This document shows positions 1 through 10,813 of a stretch of 64,000 nt of DNA, one piece after another. Location: NCBI GenBank assembly GCA_028673005.1, contig CM054113.1, forward strand, positions 205,273,504 to 205,337,503, read 5' to 3'. The first letter of the stretch is position 1. Every line of letters starts with the position of its first letter. Made by a program: the position numbers and the translations under genes. The notes below the pieces were generated by a model that made no database searches, was not told where the DNA came from, and worked only from the letters and a program-made list of their open reading frames with translations. This DNA comes from Tanypteryx hageni. Lineage: Eukaryota > Arthropoda > Insecta > Odonata > Petaluridae.

Positions 1-684
1 TGTTAGTGATAGGGCAATTGGTCGCCAACAAACGCTTCATCTCTATTGCAAAATTTTATGCATATTTCAGGTAGAGTGGTGCACGAAGTGCAGGGACGCG
101 CGTTGTTAAGGGTTAATAATAAAAATGTGAAATTTTTTGCAATACATTTCACGGTTCGCTTTCATGACGGCTTCGCGGGCAGCACTAAATGTTCTCACGG
201 GCCATAGTATGCTCAACCCTGATCTGTGGGGAAAATGAAAAGATTTTTTAAATTATTTTCCACTACGCAGTCATTTAAGCATAGCACATATGGAATATAC
301 AAAGCAAAGGCGAATTTGATTTTCTTTTAAATGAATTTTCTTACATGCTTTTATTGCAAAACAGAAACTAAGGTGGTTTAAAAGGCAATAGATTGATTTT
401 AGAACGCCTACCGACGCTTGTATTATCCTCTCATGCTGTTCGAACCTATGGAAATTCTTAGAAATTACTCATTCCGAGGGCCTTAGAAAACGATAAATAA
501 TTTCGACCAGGCCTTTGGACTGTGCGCTTAAGAAGATTATCTGACTTTAGGAAAAAATGAATGGGAGTTATCCATTGGGTTTTACTACACCATTATAGAT
601 AAGGCGAAAGGTGGTTTTATCGGCTCTCAGATAATTTTCGAACGCTCCCAAATCGTAGTTCCTTTTCTACCTCCGACGTTCGAC
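1..684. other. Upstream region of gene FBA-A, no gene seen
   Basis: AT-rich sequence with no convincing exon or repeat boundary. It must hold the promoter and 5' leader of FBA-A, but I see no unambiguous TATA box or initiator. A possible splice acceptor (ctctcag) lies about 55 bases before the start codon and would fit a 5'-leader intron. Confidence 0.5.
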
Positions 685-1114
685 ATGTTGCTCGAGTTAT
701 ATACCTACCTGCCGTACTTTTTATTGGCGTACATAATATGGATTGTTATAACGAAGTGTATGGGAGGTGGGGGCGGTGATACTGGGGGCGATGGCGGGGC
801 CGGCGGAGAAGGGGACGGTGGGAATGACGGCGGAGATGACGGGACTGGAGAAGGCGATGGAGGGGCTGGAGAAGGCGGCGGCGGGGACGAAGGGGACACC
901 GGGGACGAAGGGGATAGCGGATCTGAAGGAGGAGATGGCGGGACTGGAGAAGGCGATGGCGGGGCTGGAGGCGAGGGCGGGACTGGAGGAGGCGATGGCG
1001 GAGCTGGAGAAGGCGATGGCGGGTCTGGAAGCGACGGAGGTGCAGATGAACCGGACGATCCGTCGGGCGGGGGCAGTGCCAAGGATAATTTACTGAAAAA
1101 CAACTGTGGCCAAG
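685..1114 (+). CDS. FBA-A exon 1: hydrophobic anchor and Gly/Asp/Glu repeat linker
   Basis: The exon starts at the first ATG of the frame and encodes MLLELY, a hydrophobic stretch, then more than 100 residues of Gly-rich acidic repeat, then DNLLKNNCGQ. It ends before gtgagc in phase 1 (430 bases). The linker is a G-rich minisatellite and much richer in GC than the flanks. Because of that the opposite strand is also open and spells a Pro/Ser-rich shadow protein. Confidence 0.85.
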
Positions 1115-4100
1115 GTGAGCATAAAGTCATTCTTCCGCCGAAAGACAGCTGCTCCGTCGCGTTTTCCGCGGCTTTAAATTTTCTCTGATACTATATCACC
1201 TATTATGGCGATGTCGTACCCGATTGGATAATATCCGTGTGTTTACCACGTATTGAACAGTAAAAAATGCTTGTCAGATGTCCTCTAAGCGTCGACCGAA
1301 TTAACAAGTATCTCGGAGGTTTGCGCAGCAAGCGGTGCCGTAACTAGGGTATGGTGAATGTGGCATTTTCCATAGGCGCCGCTTGCAAAAGGCGCCTATC
1401 ATTCCCGCAAAACATGCCAAAAGTTTATTTTCCCATAAATAAGTATTGATTTAATATTCCAGTGTTAAAGTTATTGTTGATGGAAATGCTATTATGCCTT
1501 GTTAAAACTCAGTAAAATAATATTCTACATAACCAAGGTGTTTCCTAATATTCTGCCATAAGTGTAATATCTCCCAGGTATGTCTCTGCCAGCAAGTAAT
1601 GGCATTACAAACTTGATTACGTCTTCCGATCGCTGACGCCCCTCAACTCGCCTGTTCTGTTAAGTAGCATATCTTGATCGATTTGTATTCGCAAATCATT
1701 CATTTACATGATTGCACTATAGCGTTCCATTTTATTCGTAGTATTAATAATGTAAGGTCATTGTTGAATATATCCATCAAGTCGCTTAAGCTGCGTGGTT
1801 GGGATATCATAATTGCACCACATTTACAATGCAATCCAAAATATGGGCTATCTCTTCTTATCGCGCCAGTAAAAGCAAGAAAAGCGATATCTGTCAGTTC
1901 TCGGGACCGGTTTCTATCCTCAGTTCGAACAAAAATATTGAATCAGCCATTTTGTACCCATCTGCAGATGTTTCTGGTTATAGATATTCAACGATTGAAT
2001 TTACTGGTGAAAAAGTTGTTTTCTATCAAGTCTTGGAATTAGCTGTTTTCGCTCTTGTCATGTATATCTTATGCTAAAACAAAGAAACATTATACTATCC
2101 ATCCATGATAGATAAAATAATTTGTTTCTTTAGGTTTGATAAAAACGACTCCTAGTTTTCATAATATTCGTGTGCTTTAGAATGGTCGAATAACCCTTTG
2201 GATCGATCAGAAGAAAGAGGCGGTAAACTCACACTTTTGATATATTGATAACCCATATTCGTCTATTTTTCAATACGCCTATATTAAGCAATATATAGTA
2301 TGACACTAAATCGTTAATATATTCGCCAAGACATCTTTTACAATTTTCAGGCCGAATTAACTATACTTGAATATTGATTCAATAAGAATTTTCATATTTT
2401 TATTGCAAGACTATAAAGTACTAAAAAACCATCGAAGGAAGAGTTATCGAGCTTACAGCATGAGTGGAATTCAATTGACAATTTACATTTGGCTTCAATA
2501 CATGTTTGAGAAAACGAGATTTGAATTTAAGCTGCAAAGCAGCCGTCCTCAGTGGTGATTCACCTCTAATAAATTATAAATCTGTGTTAGCATTTTTAGG
2601 ATCGTTTCTGAAATGCGAAGCTGGTTTTTCCAACCTTTTTATGACTACTGTATCGAGCTAAATCACCAGTAATAAAAGTGATTCATTTTATGCTACGGGA
2701 TAAAAATATTTTAAATCTATTTTTTTCAGCAATTTTATTTTTTATAGTATCTATTACTACGGCAACCTCCTGTAAAAATAATTTTACAATATAATTTCTA
2801 TTTTTTTATTCAAATAAAATAATGTTACTGTTTACTACTGAATCTATCATGCATATACTTTAATTAATTGTGGAATTAAATTTTTACATTGCCCAGCCAG
2901 TTTATGTTGGCACGGGCATTGTCTCCGCCAAAACTATATCATTATGGGATGAAGTCCTTACTTTTGAAGTGGTTTTAACAATTCTTATAAATCTACTGAA
3001 AATATGTCCTATCTCTGTTAAAGAAACATAATTTATTGAAGCGCTAAATTTATATACGGTAAACCCTCGTCCACACGAACTCCAAGGGAGAATAAAACCC
3101 TGCGTTCTTGTTAACAAAGTTCGTAAAAATCAAAATGTAAAAAAATGAAATGTTACTATTTTCTGTTTAGAAATATCTACATACATATAAAACATGTAAT
3201 TGGGGCTACCCGTTTGTATTAGATAAATTATTATTATTATTAAAAACAAAAAATTCACGATTTGGACTAATGACCAAATGAACGTAATGATAAATTTGAA
3301 ATACATGCTAGATGTCTGCAAGTTAAAAATATTCACATTAAAGTTCAATGATCCGTACTATATGCATGGATTAATGTATGCGAGCGCGAAGGAAAATATA
3401 TGTTCGCGAAAGCCGAGTTTGTACTAATGAGGGTTCACCGTATTTATTGAACGCGAGTATCGTCATCAACCGAGAAAAAATCTAAAATGACTCAAATTTC
3501 GATTACAGACCAATTAGAGCAATGGAGAATTATGGCAAACGGAGGCGATGGTTGGATCGTCGAAGAGACTCCGATTGGAGCCAACCCATTACCCAAAACG
3601 AGTAAGGAAGGGGATGCCGTTACGGATTTCGGCGCCAATACCTCTTGCTTTGCAACCTCTGGTGAATTTTGCATGAAGGAACAGGTGATTGACCTATTGG
3701 CGGAGGGATTTGCGGAGAAAGAACTGGATAGTCAACCTTCGATTGAACTCAGCGAATGGTAAGATATTTGCTCAAGAGAACATATATAAGTTTAAGAAGA
3801 AACAGAAGTAGTTTATCTAAATAAGCGTATAATTAGTATATTATATTAACAAATTAGTATATAATATTAACAAGTAATTACATAATACCCACGATGCACC
3901 AATGGCGCAGCCAAGGGGGGTGTTCACGTGTTTGAATACCTCCCGCCCTTCAGGGATGTAAATTAAAATATTTCAATTTTATCTAATATAAAGTACAACC
4001 GAACAAAAATTAATAACATTTTTCTCATTTAAATATAATCCTATAATACGTTGTAGAATTAATTTTTCTGCATTTAAAATTATCACTTTGCTTTAATAAT

Positions 4101-7100
4101 GTCATAATTGGCTCAACAACTTAGTTACTATATCATCAACGCAAAAAATCGCGCCAAGTCACTGAAAGCCATGGGCACGTAAATAAAGCGACAATGCGAT
4201 TCTCGTTTTAGTAGCAATTTCTCATCGTTAAAAAAATACTGAAAAATTCCGGGTCTGAGTTTTAAAAAAATTCACGTTAATTCGTCACGACCTTTATTTC
4301 TCTCTTTAACAAAAACAAAAGTTGTAGACGTGTGTCTCAATTTCGTTGTTGATTTTAACAAATCTTGAAATGAAAACGAAATATATTCTACGCTCAATCC
4401 TCTACTAATCAAGGCTATGAAAGAAATACTCCTTAAATGGAACTTGTGCCGTTATTGCAGACGATGATTTACATAAACCGTGCAATTCGATATGTTGGAC
4501 AAATGCCTGAATATTGAATGAAATCGAAAGAGCAGTTTTTTCACTTATTCTTATTAAGGAATACTAGCATCTACTGCCTAAGTCCTGGAACGTCAACATC
4601 CCCTTAAAAAAAATCTTGGTTATGCCACTGCGATGCACTTACTATTATTTTTTGAGCCATAATCAGTATGAGGGGCTCCTAAAAAGCAATTAGTTCGAAA
4701 ATCGCGCAGAGAAAAATGAAAGAAATCGGTAGAAACTTATACTAAAACTTTGAGAATTAACTTTCAAAGTTGGAAAAATATTTGTATTGGCTTGTACAAA
4801 TGTTCTATGATTAAAGTTCAGACAATCGACGAATTCCTAATGCTAAAACAAACGAGTCCGAAATTGAGGTATCAGAATACTGAGAAATAAGCTAGATTTC
4901 CTAACTTACCTTAAAGTTAATTATTATTTAAAATTGTAATATTCGTAAGTCGGTAAAAAAATCAGCACAGAAAGTTTATCAGTTCCCCCTCGCCAAAATC
5001 GGCCCAGTTCTGAATAAATCTGTAAGGTTATTTACTTTAACTATACCGCATGTACATTTATTATGTGTAAAAGATTTTTAACAGTTGTTACCATCTGAAT
5101 TTAAGCCCGCTTGAGACGATTTAGGGTAAATAAACATAAATATAAAAAGAAATTTTTAATTAGCTCATTAATTGCCATTAAGACCGGAGACGGACGTATC
5201 GCGTCTTTCCCGTGAGACTGTACGCCAGTGTCCGGTCATTGTTAGTGAAGATAACGTAACAGCGTCAAAGAAACAATCGCGAGTGGTTACAAACACATAA
5301 AGGAGGAAGTATTATTATCACGAGAAATCAATCTTGTCCTGGCGTTAATGTTATGCGAGATCGTGCATGGCAGGTATTTATTAAAATTTTATTCTACGGG
5401 AAAATTCAAGGTGTTAAAATATTACATTGAAGGGAAATTATTTTTAAGGTTTTAAAAATTCTTCTTTTACACCTACATTTCTTTTTAATTAGCAAAATAC
5501 CTTCATTATATGCAGAAAAAATCTGATGTGGCCACCACATGACTTTCTCCATATATGTAATATTTCTAAAAATTCCAAATAAGTTACATAAAAATAAATA
5601 TTTTAAGAAACTGCGCGAAAATTTTAGACTTTACAAAGAACAGAAATAAACTCAAATCATAGCCTTCTGATATTGGATATAGCCACAAAGCTCCAACAAT
5701 TAAGAAAAGAAAAAGGAGCGTTATTAAGACGTAACTAAGCGTCAATTGTTAACAATAGTCGTCGGTAGGTGGCGTGGTGGTGGCAGCTAAAAATATAATA
5801 TATCTCTTAAACAATGCATTATATGGAAAAATGTTTCAAACAAAGGTTGTAGAAAATATAATTTTCTACAACTTTTATTCCAGTACATTTTTACATTTAC
5901 CAAATTTTAAAACAAATATTTTAAAATAACGGATGCGACAAGAGCAAACACTCACTTTCGGTTGACCGATTTTTACCAAAAACTAATCAGTTCTTCTGAC
6001 TTTTATGAAAATGCTAAATATAAAATTTCGTGTTGACCTGATCAATATTTTTTGAGTTAGAGCACCCGCAAATAGCTATCACACACACACACATCATCAA
6101 GAAAAGGGTCAAAACATGTTCAGTGGACCTCAAAACGTGTATTTCCATCGAAATCACGAAGTCGAGTTTTTCATGAATACAATACTTTCCCCTATATACG
6201 TACATGGAGAAAGTAAAAATGTGTCCATTTACAGCAATTCCGCGGGGCTGCCTTCTCGTAAATTGCAATTTTATTTAGTTATTGCTGAATGAAAGTAAAT
6301 AATAATCGAATTATTTTTGTCATATAGTGAGAACATGTTGCAATCCGCTTCATGAATTTTTTACTATTTCTTAAAAACGATATTGAATCCATAGGTGCGC
6401 TTGCCATGCTGACTGTGATGGCCACTACTTGCTCAATGTGACTCTCCTCAGCAAAGATAAGCAGAACATGCACAGCTTCATGCACATGGAGGATTTTAAC
6501 GATCTGCCAAGGAAAGAATGGCACAAGGTAGGAAATTTTAAGAAAATGTCAAATAAATTTGATTTGCATACAACACACTTCCCGAGTTTTCAGTGAATAA
6601 CTCTAAAAATGACTCGTTCTTCACTTATGTTAAGAAATTCTTCAATTGATTTATTGATTGCAAATATCAAATCCCTTAAAAATCACCATTTCCTATTATA
6701 TCGAAGCAATTTAAGTTGTGGTATTGTTTAATTTATCGTTCGTTGCTATGAAAATTAATCTAGTAACATCGGATGAAATGAAGGAATGTTTCTAAATTTA
6801 AAATTTAAGCGCATAAAGTGGAATCGAAATCCAAAAGACAAAAAAAATCGGAGTCGAACGCTTGCACATGCTGGCCGAGTTCTGGTTATTACCATTAAGC
6901 GGTGTAAAAATTCTGCGTCGGATCTATCATTAAAGCACGAAACAAGAGCAAAACCCATTGATTAAAAATTAAAAGAATTCAATTCTCTCTAAATTCACGT
7001 GAAAAAATGCCATGATTATTATCATCTCTCAGCGCCATCCTAAAGGTGACCCCTATTCCGGAAATTCTTCGAATCTCACGTCGGAATGGTTGTAGACATT

Positions 7101-8507
7101 TTTTTTACGGCTCTCCCTCTGCGAATGCGCGTCGAATCGATTGCTCAAATACTTTTACTATTAAAATATCGATAGTGAGGATATTAGGTTCTGGCAAGGA
7201 AATATCGATGACAGTTAAATTTTTTGGACTTTTTACTATTTTTTTTTTAAACTTCCAACTCAACATAGCTCATTAGCAAGTTTTTTAAAAAGGTATAACG
7301 CCATTTTTTCCTTACGCAATCAGGTTATGGATTTTTCCCCGCAGTTCTTGGCTTCCATCGCGTGCGCTTTATAACCCCATATCCACCCTCCCCCCCTCCT
7401 CTTCCTCCCCCCTCCTCTTCCTCCCCCCTCCTCTTCCTCCCCCCTCCTCTTCCTCCCCCCCCCCACACATCGCAGTTGTCTTTCCCTCGACGCCTTCCCA
7501 TCCGACTTCGTTACAGCGACGAGGAAGATTTATCGCGCCCGTTACCGCGAGGAAACTACTGTCGCTCCCAAATAACTTCCGTGCGGCGCAATATCCGTTT
7601 TGCGCCAGCGGTACATTTCACCTGACCTGACTCTTAATTTTGTACATTGCGCCGCTTCCAACGCGGACACATTTCAGCTGGTAAAGATCGCGCCTTGACT
7701 TCCCCTAACGAAATCCTCGGTTTTTAAGCGAGAGGTGATGTGATCGCATCACAAATGGGAGATAAATTTTAATAACGATCACTCATATTTTATTTTATTA
7801 AAATTCGTCTTGCGGTTTAGCAGATGAAAGTTACAACGGGCGGCCGGACCAGTCGTGCCCATAAGGCGTTCGGATATTAATGCTTCGCTGGTAAAGAACG
7901 CCTAAAAACCAAGATACAGTCAAACTCCGTTTTAGCGCGTTTGTCCATCACTGACACTGGCGCTGAATCAAGTTATATGGTTGCTCTATGTAACCACAAT
8001 CTGGGAGTTCTGTTCAAAACGATTCATAGGCGGTATGTGGGGGTGGCACTATATAGAGGAGTGCTAAATCTGGGTCTGATTGTAGTTCAATATTAACAAA
8101 ATATTTTTGCTGTCCTTTAGATTTCATGCATCAGCGTTCTCTGCGCTAGAAAACAATCTGCTATATTATTTATTATAGCACGTGACTATCGTAGTCATCG
8201 CTATCAATGACTCAGTGGGAGATAGCATTTGATCCTAATTTTTTGCATTTTTAAATATTTTGTACAAATCGGCCATGGAAGATATCAAGATATTCGTCTT
8301 CAGAAATTATATATTGTTGTTAGAATTGCATCGACTCAAGACTTAATTAAATCTGTCTTTTATATTCCACAGATATCCCACACATTCTCCAAAGTGGAGC
8401 CAGGCGTCCGTTACGTATCCTTCAACCACGGAGGACAGTCCTCTCCGAGCAAGCCAGGTCACTTCGGAAGCAAAATGTCGGGAGGTGTTGTAAGAGTGTT
8501 GCCTTAA
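685..8507 (+). CDS. Gene FBA-A: membrane-anchored F-box-associated (FBA) domain protein without F-box
   Basis: Spliced gene, join(685-1114, 3509-3758, 6395-6527, 8373-8507), 315 codons. Residues about 6-24 form one hydrophobic segment with ITK directly after it. Residues about 27-130 are a Gly/Asp/Glu linker built from short repeats such as GDGGAGEG. NLLKNNCGQ then leads into an FBA domain (about 140-315) with GGDGW at 155-159, a SIELSEW block, a cysteine-containing middle exon, and SHTF with PGVRY and NHGG in the last exon. These landmarks and their order match the FBA domain of FBXO2, FBXO6, FBXO44 and NCCRP1. In those families the domain is a beta-sandwich that binds glycoproteins or other clients. 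No F-box sequence is present. Intron phases are 1, 2 and 0, as in the three paralogues downstream. Function is unknown; membrane tethering of an FBA domain is inference. Confidence 0.87.
3509..3758 (+). CDS. FBA-A exon 2: N-terminal half of FBA domain
   Basis: Acceptor ...gattacag, donor gtaaga, entering in phase 1 and leaving in phase 2. It encodes DQLEQWRIMANGGDGW and continues to ELSEW. The Trp codon of SEW is split over the intron, as in all four genes. An ATG at 3487 lies in the intron just before the acceptor and is not the start. Confidence 0.88.
3900..4630. mobile_element. Non-autonomous hAT-type element in FBA-A intron 2
   Basis: A 731-bp element flanked by a perfect 8-bp direct repeat, cgatgcac (3892-3899 and 4631-4638), the target-site length made by hAT transposases. 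Its ends are inverted: CAATGGCGCAGCCAAGG on the left, CTTGGTTATGCCACTG on the right. No transposase reading frame is seen inside. Confidence 0.8.
5516..6217 (+). repeat. Interspersed repeat family R1, copy 1 (about 700 bp)
   Basis: The copy begins near ATCTGATGTGGCCACCACAT, a short palindrome, followed by ACTTTCTCCATAT. It ends near TACATGGAGAAAGTAAAA, so the two ends share an inverted ACTTTCTCCAT motif. Further copies lie at about 22525, 23322 (reversed), 31304, 31994 and 38110. No coding capacity is seen; it behaves like a non-autonomous transposon. This copy is in FBA-A intron 2. Confidence 0.7.
6395..6527 (+). CDS. FBA-A exon 3: middle of FBA domain
   Basis: Acceptor ...tccatag, donor gtagga. 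It completes the split Trp codon, then encodes CACHADCDGHYLLNVTLL and continues to RKEWHK, ending in phase 0. Length 133 bases, exactly as in FBA-B and FBA-D. The CxxxC-type pattern followed by a beta-strand (YxLxVxLL) and the ending xxWxK recur in the paralogues. Confidence 0.87.
7383..7467. repeat. Pure pyrimidine minisatellite in FBA-A intron 3
   Basis: About four copies of a 17-base unit, ctcctcttcctcccccc, ending in a C run. Polypyrimidine mirror-type tracts of this kind can form triplex (H-DNA) structures. It lies roughly 900 bases before the last exon. Confidence 0.85.
8373..8507 (+). CDS. FBA-A exon 4: C-terminal part of FBA domain and stop
   Basis: Acceptor ...tattccacag. It encodes ISHTFSKVEPGVRYVSFNHG, then a short loop containing PGHFGSKMSGG, and ends GVVRVLP. 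The SHTF...PGVRY...HGG series is the most recognisable FBA signature. A possible polyadenylation signal AATAAA lies at 8623-8628. Confidence 0.88.
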   Translation: MSHTFSKVEPGVRYVSFNHGGQSSPSKPGHFGSKMSGGVVRVLP

Positions 8508-8622
8508 TAATTACAGATTAAACACATTAAGAGAACATTATGATAAATATCCGGAGGGTATTTTTGCTACAATTTAAATGATTGTTGCAATGAAAGAAAC
8601 TGTAGAAGTTTATGTGGAAAAA

Positions 8623-8628
8623 AATAAA
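8623..8628 (+). terminator. Candidate polyadenylation signal of FBA-A
   Basis: AATAAA about 115 bases after the stop codon. AT-rich sequence makes such hexamers common, so this rests mainly on position. Confidence 0.4.
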
Positions 8629-8639
8629 AATGAAAATTT

Positions 8640-9752
8640 ATTTTTGTAAGACTCTCTGCCGGTTTTCATGTAATTTTACTAGTTAACTGGAATAGTAAAT
8701 AAATTCTAACGAAAAGGCTGATTTTTTCATAATTTCTGTTTTTCCGGATGCTACCAATGGATTCGTTATGGGCGATTTGAAGGAATTACCCAACAGCTTA
8801 TTTTACGCAACTACATATGTTTGTTTATCTTACTTTCTCGGAACCAAAGTGAACAAATATAATTTGGGTTCTATTTACTATATGGCTATAACATTATTAT
8901 AGTGTTTAAAACAAAATATTCATATTTATCTCCATTTTCAAAAGTTGAAGTTTAGTATGGTGTTTACTTAAACCTATATATCAAAAAAGAAAATTTTAAT
9001 GGAAAAAATATTGAAAGCCTTGCATACGAAGCCTGATTTTGAAAATTTCATACAGAAATAAAACATAACTCCAAATTTAAGGATTAATATGGTCTATGCG
9101 CAAATACAGAAGAGAAAATTACGATCAGCGAGGAAACCGTTTAGGAAGCAAAGAACAGCTTATCTATTACAATTTGCTGAGAATCTGTCCATCTGTGGCA
9201 AAATTGACGACGTCCTCGTCTCTGGCACGTTTAACCCACGTTTAACAATGTTTCCGGCTAGGCAAAAGAATGAAATATGGCACGAATGTTTTATTCAGAT
9301 ATCAAAATGCAACGAAGAAAAAAAATCCGAAACAAGACCCCAGTTCAACTCCAGGGTATAATTTCTATTTCCCATAAGAAACACGTAAAAATCGATATAT
9401 TGACGCGCAGACTTGTAATACTTCGGAAATTTAAATTATAAATAACTGACCTTCGATATTCGGACCTGAAATGTTTTAAAGAAAAAATACATTTATTTTC
9501 TTATTCTTATCGTCAATTTTCGCCTTCAACTGTAGGTTCAAATTAGTACCTATTTAATATATTTTGTTGAGTTTCTTATTTTAAGATTGTTTTGTTGAGG
9601 ATTTCCAAAGATTCCAGGAAATTTTGTTTCAGCATCAATAATAATGAGTGTAAGTCATTTAAATTTGCATTTTAACTTAATTAATTTGTAAAGTATATTT
9701 TTCCGGCATTTTTAATTGTTCGTTTTAACAACCAAAATTATTTGACTTGTTA
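8640..9752. other. Intergenic A-B, no gene seen
   Basis: AT-rich. A 90-codon open frame near 9089-9361 has no splice, start or family support. A ccagttcaactccagg motif near 9339 resembles the B-box half of a tRNA-derived SINE, but no complete element can be bounded. Confidence 0.45.
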
Positions 9753-9825
9753 GCTTCCATAGCTAAATGGTTAGTGTATTATGCCAATAACACGAAGGTT
9801 TTGAGTTCGATCCCTAATGGAAGCA
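9753..9825 (+). pseudogene. tRNA-Ile(AAT)-like pseudogene
   Basis: A 73-base tRNA-sized segment with a perfect 7-bp acceptor stem (GCTTCCA / TGGAAGC), discriminator A, A-box TAGCTAAATGG, and a canonical TTCGATC T-loop. The anticodon loop reads CCAATAA, giving anticodon AAT in the usual position. The invariant T33 is C, and the D, anticodon and T stems have one or two mismatches each. It is best read as a decayed tRNA-Ile gene or tRNA-derived copy rather than a working tRNA. Confidence 0.65.
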
Positions 9826-10611
9826 TTTTTTTATTTAAAATATTTAATAAGCCAGCAATAAAGACGAAAACAGTCGAAAAGTATTTTATAAGCTTCCAAA
9901 TTTTGAGGTTAAGTATCAACTGATAATTCACTAGTATACATTTATTTTTCTATTTTTCATTTGATGCGGTTAAGCGTAAGACGGGAATACACAGCCTCAA
10001 CCTCGTCTTTCACAGTTCAAATAAAAAAATAAAATAAGCGATGTATTTTCAACAAAGAATTGCATATGAATTTTCGTAATAAACTTATTCCTAAAAGAAA
10101 AACGGCGATTTTAAAAAAATTAAAAATTACCCCTTTAACTTAACAGCATATTTGCTAATCAAATGTTGGATGCGACAGAATAAAAACAAGACAATATCGG
10201 ATGATTGCTATAGGTCACATTGGATTTAAACGCAATGTTACGGAATGAGACACCAGTTTCCTTACGTGGCATAAACTGGAAGGAGAACAAATAAAATGAT
10301 GCAGCTACTTTCAGTCGTTATCTTTTGTTTCTATCCGTCTGCGGTTAATCCAAATTTTTCTCACGGGGACATTGTAACTCGATAAGAACGAGAGAATTGG
10401 GCCAGACATGCGTGGCCGTCGTCTGATGTGACTTCCTGTACTTTTGCCCTCATTATATCGATCTTCCGATAACAATCCGCATTAAAATGCTTCACGCGAC
10501 GCTTTTCTAGTGAATCGATAGTAAAACGCGTGACATATTTGTTGGCTCTTTATTGTCAAATACGCGGTCCAAACTCCAAGAAAACGCTTAACGAGGGAAG
10601 TGATATTTTCG
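9826..10611. other. Upstream region of FBA-B
   Basis: No repeat or exon is recognised. The promoter of FBA-B should lie here but no element is diagnostic. A possible acceptor (gcttttctag) near 10510 could end a leader intron. Confidence 0.4.
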
Positions 10612-10813
10612 ATGGCTCTTCTCGTATGCACCTACATCGCGTACTGTGTGATCGCTATAGTAATTTCCATCGCTGTTTCGAGTTATGTCAGGATTATGAT
10701 CAGGGGTAGTTGGTATTCAAAAGTTTCGGGCTATACCGATAAGTGTCGTGAACACACGCATGCCATAGAGGAATCGCTTCCGAAGAATTTGTTGAAGAAC
10801 AACTGCGGGCAAG
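10612..10813 (+). CDS. FBA-B exon 1: membrane anchor and short linker
   Basis: The ATG at 10612 (gatATGGCTCTT context) opens a 67-codon exon ending ...SLPKNLLKNNCGQ before gtgagt, phase 1. An in-frame GTG lies upstream at 10600, but the ATG is preferred in a eukaryote. Two Cys and a run of aliphatic residues form the single hydrophobic segment. Confidence 0.86.

Noticed and set aside
705..1130. Minus-strand 141-codon Pro/Ser-rich open frame
   Set aside because: It is the reverse of the Gly-rich repeat linker of FBA-A; the low-complexity GC repeat keeps several frames open. No start context or splice support.
9089..9361. 90-codon open frame between A and B
   Set aside because: No splice sites, no family resemblance; part overlaps a SINE-like B-box.
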